The translations under genes were made by a program, and so were the position numbers. The notes beneath the pieces are model-generated. The model saw only the letters and a program-made list of their open reading frames with translations. It ran no database searches and had not been told where the DNA came from. Below, piece after piece: positions 58,456 through 64,000 of a stretch of DNA of 64,000 nt. The stretch's first letter is position 1, and every line of letters begins with the position of its first letter. The stretch comes from Oscheius sp. JU75 (Eukaryota; Nematoda; Chromadorea; Rhabditida; Rhabditidae), in the NCBI GenBank assembly GCA_037178855.1, contig JASJZC010000005.1, forward strand, positions 7,440,001 to 7,504,000. The letters run 5' to 3'.

Positions 58456-59829
58456 TATTCACCCCCTTACATTTCCTTACAATTCCACATAATTTGTTAT
58501 AGTACAATCTCCTCGAGTTATATTGCTCCGTGCCTTGTGAATAAAGTCGAAATGCGTAAATTGTTCCGTGCGTAGTACTCTTGGCGATGTGATCATCTTA
58601 TTAGGCAGAAGACAAAATGCAATTCGCACCTCGTGGAATCTTCCAGTCTCCCACCCAGGGTAAGAAATTGTCAACAACGAACGCTATGGCTCATATTTCA
58701 CCATTGCTATGACCTTCTTCTAGAAATTGTAGCGGCTGTTTTCGTATTCGAGAGATCTAAACATAACAGGTTTGCAGTGCTGATGCACCCACCGCCTTTT
58801 CCTTTCAAGCAGGAAAACAATGGAGTTGTCACAATGGTTTCTCTCTTGTAGAGTTTATGTTCTTTTCAAAAACTGAGGACCTGAAAATAGAATAATCTTA
58901 GTCACTTCAAACAATTTAGCACACCAATCTTTTTTTCCAAGTCGATTATCCGATAACCAGCAATTTTTTGGACTTTCAAATCAATCATCAAAATATTTAC
59001 TTCTTTTTTTGTCTCGTTTCCTAGTCTCTCTCTCTCTCTCTCACTTTAGACTTGTTCCGAGATCTTTTTGCTTTTGTCAGCTGCGAGTGAAACCGCCACC
59101 GCCCTATAGTATCCATCACTTCTCTTTCTCACTTTGTTTACCCAGCAAAAAGTTTATTAGGTTGCCCGTAGGCTCTCTGAACTGGAAAATTGTAGCCAAT
59201 CATCCTAAATTTCTGCCAGTTTACGCACTCCACGAAAATGGCTATCGCGGAGAAGCCATGTTATGTTGTCCATCTGTTATACATGGCAGCAAGCGATAAA
59301 CTGAACAACCGAGACTATTTTGTTCTCAAGCAACTTTTTCGAGATGTCCGGCGTTCCACCTTTTTTGTCTATTGTACTCTCGCCGGATAATCTCAAAATT
59401 ACCGGCAACCATCGCCTCTATTTGACTCCTGTCAACGGCCAAAGGGGAGAGACAGATCACAGATGACCACTCTTCTTTCCTTCCTTCTTCCTCCTAACAA
59501 TTAGTACTCTTTGAAATCGCATGGTTTTTATGCAGTCGAGCAGATTCAAAAAGTGCTAAGAAGCTGCCATATCCAGAGCATTCACTCGCTTGTGCTGATA
59601 TGTCAAGGCGCATTTAGTACTAGATAAGCTCCAATATGGCCTCATGCACCCACAATTACTTTGTAGAGAGAGAGAGAGAGAGAGAGAGAGACAATGAAGG
59701 ATGTTTCAACCTAGGTTGAACTCTTTCCTTCGGAGCCTAACCAGTATTTCCAATAGTTTTCAATTGGTTTCGTCCAATCACTTAAGTGTATTTCTCTCGT
59801 GCAGACACGAGTGACACTTCTACAAGTAT
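58456..59829. other. Gene-free interval with simple repeats
   Basis: Contains (TC)n at about 59025-59042 and (GA)n at about 59664-59691. Open frames of 70-96 codons occur but carry no features and have no splice support. Confidence 0.4.
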
Positions 59830-60485
59830 TTACTTCCAACTTTCGACGACCATTTCATTGCCTTGATTCTTGAATCCCTCTCGTGACCAGCTTTTTCCAT
59901 TAGAACTCATCGTCACTGACCCATCTGGTCTCGGTAATGGACTGTCCAGAAAGTGATCCTCGCGAGGCGGCAGACCTAAAGACCTGAGGGGAGGTCGTGG
60001 TGTCCACGGTAATTGAGAGGGTGGCTGACTGCGTGACCCACTTGGCGACAAATTGTAACTCGAAGAGAGGTCAGGGGTACCTCTTCCAAAGCTTTCTGTT
60101 ATTGCGACTACACTCTCTAAAGAGTTATTTGTCGAGTGTAATCGTATTTACTTTTTCTCCCAGTGCTTCTTATATTTGAGCGTTGATTACCGGCCCCCTT
60201 CCACCCTCGATCTCATCTTACCTTCTCCTCTGTGTAAACCGAGAGCCATTTGCCGTTGTTTCCCACGACTAGACCCCGACTAAGCACTCTTCAGGAGGGC
60301 AGGCCTTCCTTGATCTCCCTTCTTTCTAAGTCCGCCACAGTTTCCTTGACCTGCTGAGCTATAATAAGCCGATTAACTCTTCTGCCGTTGTGCAATAGAA
60401 ACCATTCTCTAGTCTGTGGGTTTTTCCTGGTGAGGAGACTGGTTCCCGATTGAGGCAGAGGCTTCCTTCTTCCGCCTATGGCCAA
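59830..60485 (-). CDS. Small unrecognised proline/serine-rich protein
   Basis: Start at 60485 gives MAIGGRRKPLPQSGTSLLTR, then REWFLLHNGRRVNRLIIAQQ. The last exon (59830 to about 60105) reads SFGRGTPDLSSSYNLSPSGS, then a proline-rich stretch (QLPWTPRPPLRSLGLPP), ending GNEMVVESWK-stop. The middle exon is ambiguous: one option splices after AQQ at a GTCAAG donor to an exon containing SGSSRGKQRQ; the other continues through VKETVADLERREIKE to an in-frame TGA near 60293. No signal peptide or domain. Confidence 0.4.
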
Positions 60486-60509
60486 CTTTATACACTTCTT
60501 ATTTTCAGC

Positions 60510-60755
60510 ATGGCAACTTCCATTAGTCTTCTGCTTCTCTTCTTTTCAACTGCTTGTTACACTTACCCCACCGAGTACTCAGGTGAGCAAGGATTAACTG
60601 ATTAAATGTTTGCGCCTGTTTGTATTCACGGAGATATCAAGTGGTCGACTCTTGAGAAAGAACGCCCGGATACACATGGAGGCTCTGGAGCATTCCCAGA
60701 AGGATCCAGTATAAATGTTTATTTAAAGTGGACAGAGTTGTACCGGAAACAGTGA
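60510..60755 (+). CDS. Small secreted protein or peptide precursor
   Basis: The ATG at 60510 directly follows TTTTCAGC and opens a signal peptide (MATSISLLLLFFSTACYTYP). A short intron (about 60582-60631) allows a phase-1 join to DIKWSTLEKERPDTHGG, then SGAFPEGSSINVYLK, with stop at 60755. The acceptor is weak. It lies just upstream of the two neuropeptide-like genes on the same strand, but does not share their peptide. Other frames in 60830-60990 could be further exons. Confidence 0.4.
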
Positions 60756-61515
60756 ACATGTTAGTGGCTATAGAACTCTGTACATTCTATACGTACGAAA
60801 ATGGCTTGCGATGTTCGGATGTCTACCTTACTGTTATCGTTCAGTATTCGTTTTCAGTTCTCCGAGAATCCACAGCCCAGGGTGCCGCACCCACGATTAC
60901 AAAAGCTACATCTCCACACCCTTTCCAGCAGCAGATCGGTCGACCGTCGGCTGAGGTGGACAGACACGTCACACCGGTGCCACTAAGTGAGTAAACATAA
61001 AGAGCACCTGTCATTCGCATAAGAGAAGACCTCTTTATCTAGAAATTATAGGACACCGTCGATTCTAGCCAGTTCATGATATTGACTACACGTCCTCTCT
61101 CTCTGCATCGGGTTTTGTGAAAGCTTCACTTTTTGAATGTTACCCTTCTCAGTATTCGTGTAATAAACTGTTTAACGGCGTAAAAGGAAGACAATTGCAA
61201 AAACCGGAGTTCTGCAAAGGATGTTGACTGTTAATAAAAACACATGCCTCGGTCAGGTCAATTTGATCATCAGTTGAGTCACATTATTAGAAAATGTCGG
61301 CATTTCAACCTTCTGTAGCATTAAATCCTGCGTTTTGACCATGTTTACCAGACGTTGTTCGGTCTGTCAACCTTTAGGAAGCACTCTTTGGAAGAAAACA
61401 ATCAAATTTGACATCATAAACCGGATCAGTCGGGCCAGATTCTAATTTTGGACCTTGTATACGACTGAGGAGACCGGGTATATAAGGGTGTTGATTGATT
61501 TCCTGTCCAACAAAA
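60756..61515. other. Upstream region of neuropeptide-like gene 1
   Basis: No gene recognised. A TATATAAG box lies at about 61478-61485, some 30 bp before the ATG at 61516, so the transcript leader would be very short or trans-spliced. Confidence 0.45.
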
Positions 61516-62098
61516 ATGAGAATCTTCATCATCTTTCTTCTGGCTGTAGCTTTCGTCTGTTCCATCCCCGTGAGACGGATTAGAGATAGCGCTTCTGAAG
61601 CCGAACGACAATTTGTGGAAAGGCTGAGGAGGGCAATTCCTTATGGCGGATACAGTGTTTTTGGAGGACCTAGTGGAGAGGGATCTACGTGGGCTGGAGG
61701 TGAGATTCCATTGCATCTTTTAGCTCTTTTGTCAGCATAGTAAAACTGTTTGTAATTCTTACCGTTGATCAAATCCTCGGGTTTTTCTAATTAGCAGACC
61801 TACATGGGGTCCTCTTAACAAGCCGTTGTGCTTCCGAAACCAAATAAGACAGTCCTTTTTTCTTGAATTTGAAGCTTTGATTCACAAATTGGAGACGAAG
61901 TTGTGTATATGATCCGCTTATTCTGGCGCTTTGAAAGTATGCTCCAATTAGAAATGGTGATGAACGAGACTGATTATTTTTAGCTAAGCACTCAATTTTG
62001 ACCATGATCATCTTTTGGTATTCTCTCTTATTACCAAAAAACTTTCAGCCAACGCTTTCGGAGTCTCCAACAGCGACATTTCACTCTTCGGCAAATAA
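61516..62098 (+). CDS. Neuropeptide-like precursor 1
   Basis: Exons 61516-61699 and 62049-62098, phase-1 intron of 349 bp with GTGAGA donor and CTTTCAG acceptor. The product is about 77 residues: signal peptide (MRIFIIFLLAVAFVCSIP), a short spacer, a dibasic-type cleavage site (RLRR), then one peptide. This begins AIPY, contains GGYSVFGGPSGEGSTWAGG and ANAFGVSNSDISLF, and ends Gly-Lys-stop, a classic amidation signal, predicting a C-terminal SLF-amide. The peptide part is almost identical to that of the neighbouring gene, whereas the signal and spacer differ. I do not recognise the family. Confidence 0.75.
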
Positions 62099-62104
62099 TC
62101 ACAA

Positions 62105-62116
62105 CGAATATAAATA
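62105..62116 (+). promoter_or_regulatory. TATA-like box of neuropeptide-like gene 2
   Basis: AATATAAATAGC, 7 bp after the stop codon of gene 1 and about 215 bp before the ATG of gene 2. If used, it argues against co-transcription of the two genes. Confidence 0.35.
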
Positions 62117-62332
62117 GCATCCATCGGAACACAGGGTCTAATCATATTTGCTATTGCTAATTTGCTGTAAATAAACATATTCCCCCACCACAATGTGTTC
62201 TCCAAGTGGTCCTGCTCTCTGACCCTAGTCGGAACAGGTTGCAGAGATCGGTCAGCAACAAGGCGTGTCTCCGGTGTTTTCACTAGAAGGAAAGTCGATA
62301 TAACGGGGCAACAAACTGGTCAAGATGATAGA

Positions 62333-62602
62333 ATGAAACTCTTGCTATTCTTACTTCTCCTCCTTGAAGGCTTCGCAATCCCGGTTTACCGGCTGATTCC
62401 CCATTCCTACTACCCAGAAACGGCAATGGATGAGAGACTTAAAAGGGAGGTTCCGTATGGAGGATACAGTGTCTTTGGAGGTCCGAGTGGAGAGGGATCC
62501 ACGTGGGCTGGAGGTTAGTGAAATTTTGTATTTTGTAAGGTAAGGCTTTCAGCAAACGCCTTTGGAGTCTCAAACGCTGATTTGTCGATATTTGGTAGAT
62601 AA
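62333..62602 (+). CDS. Neuropeptide-like precursor 2
   Basis: Exons 62333-62513 and 62553-62602, with a phase-1 intron of only 39 bp at exactly the same codon as in gene 1. Signal peptide MKLLLFLLLLLEGFAIP, spacer with tyrosines (HSYYPETAMDERL), cleavage site LKR, then one peptide. It begins EVPY, has the same GGYSVFGGPSGEGSTWAGG core, then ANAFGVSNADLSIF, and ends Gly-Arg-stop, predicting a SIF-amide terminus. An upstream in-frame ATG at 62195 would place the signal peptide internally, so 62333 is preferred. The conserved intron position shows the genes are tandem duplicates. Confidence 0.75.
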
Positions 62603-62835
62603 ATTATTTAAACTTTTCCTGTCTTCCATGACTTCGTTCGCCCATTCCAAAAGTTTTTATTCTAAAATGTCTGGCTGGCTTTTTTCGTATTTGCCCATAA
62701 GGACAAGAGTAGTTCGATAAGGGGTGAATATCGTTTTGTAGTATGTTCCTGTCGGCATGCGCATATGAACGTTGCAGCTTCTAGTCTCTCTTGAAGACTA
62801 TCCCGATTTACAGCACTTCGTTCGAAAGACATCTT

Positions 62836-63226
62836 TCATCTCATCGGAGTACACGGCAATCTTCCCACCAGACTGCTCTCACATGTGATCAGTGGATTCG
62901 GAGCTGGTGTCCCTCCAATAATAGTCGTGTCTACCCAAATGTTATTCTGACAGACCACCAAACTAGTTGCAAGTGTAGCCATTCCGCATCCCACTGCCAG
63001 GGTAAGCGCAGGATTTGTCTGAAGGCTGTCACCTCCATTTTGATGAGCTACCTACCGAAATACCCATAGAGACGTTGTATAGGACACCAGAAGCGTTATT
63101 GTCGCAAACTATTGTGGCTACGGTGCACCCTGTAGTGGGATCTACTATGTAATTCACGGTCAAAACACCTGGCTCCGATTCCGGGGTTGTAGCTGGCCAA
63201 TCATCAGCGTTTCTCCGCAAGTACAA
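62836..63226 (-). CDS. Secreted C6-type (DUF281-like) nematode protein, 3' part
   Basis: Minus-strand exon reads ADDWPATTPESEPGVLTVNY, then DPTTGCTVATIVCDNNASGV. A short intron (about 63012-63050) leads to NPALTLAVGCGMATLATSLV, then CQNNIWVDTTIIGG and ITCESSLVGRLPCTPMR-stop at 62836. The paired GC...xxxC spacing and Pro/Thr-rich connection match nematode C6/DUF281 secreted domains. Upstream exons (around 63230-63320, TCTCGETL-like reading) are probable but unresolved, and no signal peptide was located. Confidence 0.5.
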
Positions 63227-63699
63227 GTGGCTGGTCTATAAGTAGTGTCGGCTTAAAAAACAAGGCATTTGGTACCCAGTTGTCGGCGCCATGAATCCTG
63301 AAGTTCGAGCACAAGGATTTACGGCTCGAAAAGAAATGAGGGGGAGGACGAAAGGGAACATGAACGGACCACGGCAGCGTTGCTGATCGATGGCCATATA
63401 AGACTGACGCGGATGCGGACGTTTGTTTTTACCTTACCCGTTAAGGATAGTCCTGAACGAGTATCAAACAACTGGGCTTCCAATTTGCTATTCTTATAAG
63501 CTGGGGTTCCCTCATAAGCTGGTGTCAATTCTATCGTAAAGGCGTTTCAGAGACAACACCAATGAAGTTTATTGTGCATTTTTGGAAGAGCTTGAAATGT
63601 GACACAGTTATTGTGGCCCATTTCTCGGATCTTCTTTGTATATGAGCAGTTGCTTATCCTTCCACTGAGCAACACTATCAGTTCGTAAAAATCGCCACA
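63227..63699. other. Unresolved 5' region of the C6-type gene
   Basis: May contain further minus-strand exons of the C6-type gene; a 69-codon minus-strand frame at 63319-63528 has no features. A TATATAAAT box at about 63709-63717 could serve the plus-strand frame that follows. Confidence 0.3.
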
Positions 63700-63722
63700 G
63701 AAGGAGGATATATAAATGCTTT

Positions 63723-64000
63723 AGGCCTGGACAGAACAAAGTTGTATTCAATGTGACGAAGGAGGAACATGGTCAATTTGGCAGTTGCCTCAGAACAAGA
63801 TTGGCTACGATTACTGTGGTTCCTGCTCGAATGCTTCTTGGTCTGTATCTCTGCTCCAGACTATTCGTGCACTCAGAAAGTTAATTACTACTGTTCTCTG
63901 AGTAATTTAATTGCTTTCCAGCAACGTATGTTTAGACGGGGCTCGAAGTTTGGAGCGCTTATTCAGAAGGAGATCTTGCAGTGCCACTTGCGGACAGTTT
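63723..64000 (+). CDS. Possible thrombospondin-type-1-like secreted protein (truncated by window)
   Basis: A plus-strand exon (about 63730-63839) reads CIQCDEGGTWSIWQ, then YDYCGSCSNAS, ending at a GTCTGT donor. After an intron ending TTTCCAG (about 63920) another exon has RRRSCSATCGQ before the window ends. GGTWSxW, CGSC and CSATCG together resemble nematode TSP1-like repeats. Frame joins and start codon are unproven. Confidence 0.3.

Noticed and set aside
60291..60300. Selenocysteine or readthrough at the TGA in the small minus-strand gene
   Set aside because: An alternative GT-AG splice removes the TGA, and no SECIS-like structure was noticed.

Overview
The window is nuclear DNA from a nematode, most likely a rhabditid or other chromadorean worm. 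The evidence is nematode chemoreceptors of the Str and Srh/Sri type, an SGNH acyltransferase tail of the OAC type, an astacin with EGF and CUB domains, an innexin, a delta-6 desaturase very close to FAT-3, and nematode-style C6 secreted domains. Introns are very short (many 38-40 bp) with TTTCAG-like acceptors. All gene models below were joined by eye from open frames and splice sites, so outer coordinates are firmer than inner exon edges.

Layout. 1-9.7 kb: tail of an OAC-like gene; a small unknown minus gene; a chemoreceptor flanked by two copies of one fold-back element (1185-1870 and 4280-5010); a secreted protein; and a head-to-head pair of paralogous chemoreceptors sharing a 406 bp promoter. 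10-19.4 kb: fat-3, a double BED zinc-finger gene, an innexin, an astacin protease. 19.5-21.2 kb: a very long imperfect inverted repeat. 21.3-29 kb: a multi-pass transporter, inositol-pentakisphosphate 2-kinase, and a GNAT/glycine N-acyltransferase-like gene.

29.3-43.5 kb is the unusual part. An approximately 8.3 kb unit holds two divergently transcribed, unrecognised coiled-coil genes and an alpha-1,3-fucosyltransferase-like gene. It has been duplicated in tandem. The second copy has lost about 3.65 kb, gained a repeat-rich insertion of about 1.74 kb and an internal module duplication, yet keeps long blocks that look identical to copy one, as expected after gene conversion.

43.5-52.5 kb is sparse: one long unrecognised plus-strand gene (46.4-49.7 kb) and a thioredoxin. 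52.5-58.5 kb carries two conserved regulators on the same strand, class I histone deacetylase hda-1 and the kinase pig-1/MELK. 59.8-64 kb carries small secreted proteins, including two adjacent neuropeptide-like precursors with an almost invariant mature peptide ending in an amidation signal, which I regard as the best candidate for an undescribed family here, and a C6-type protein.

The genes do not form one pathway. fat-3 makes polyunsaturated fatty acids. hda-1 and pig-1 act in chromatin and asymmetric division. The receptors and peptide precursors belong to sensory and neuroendocrine signalling.
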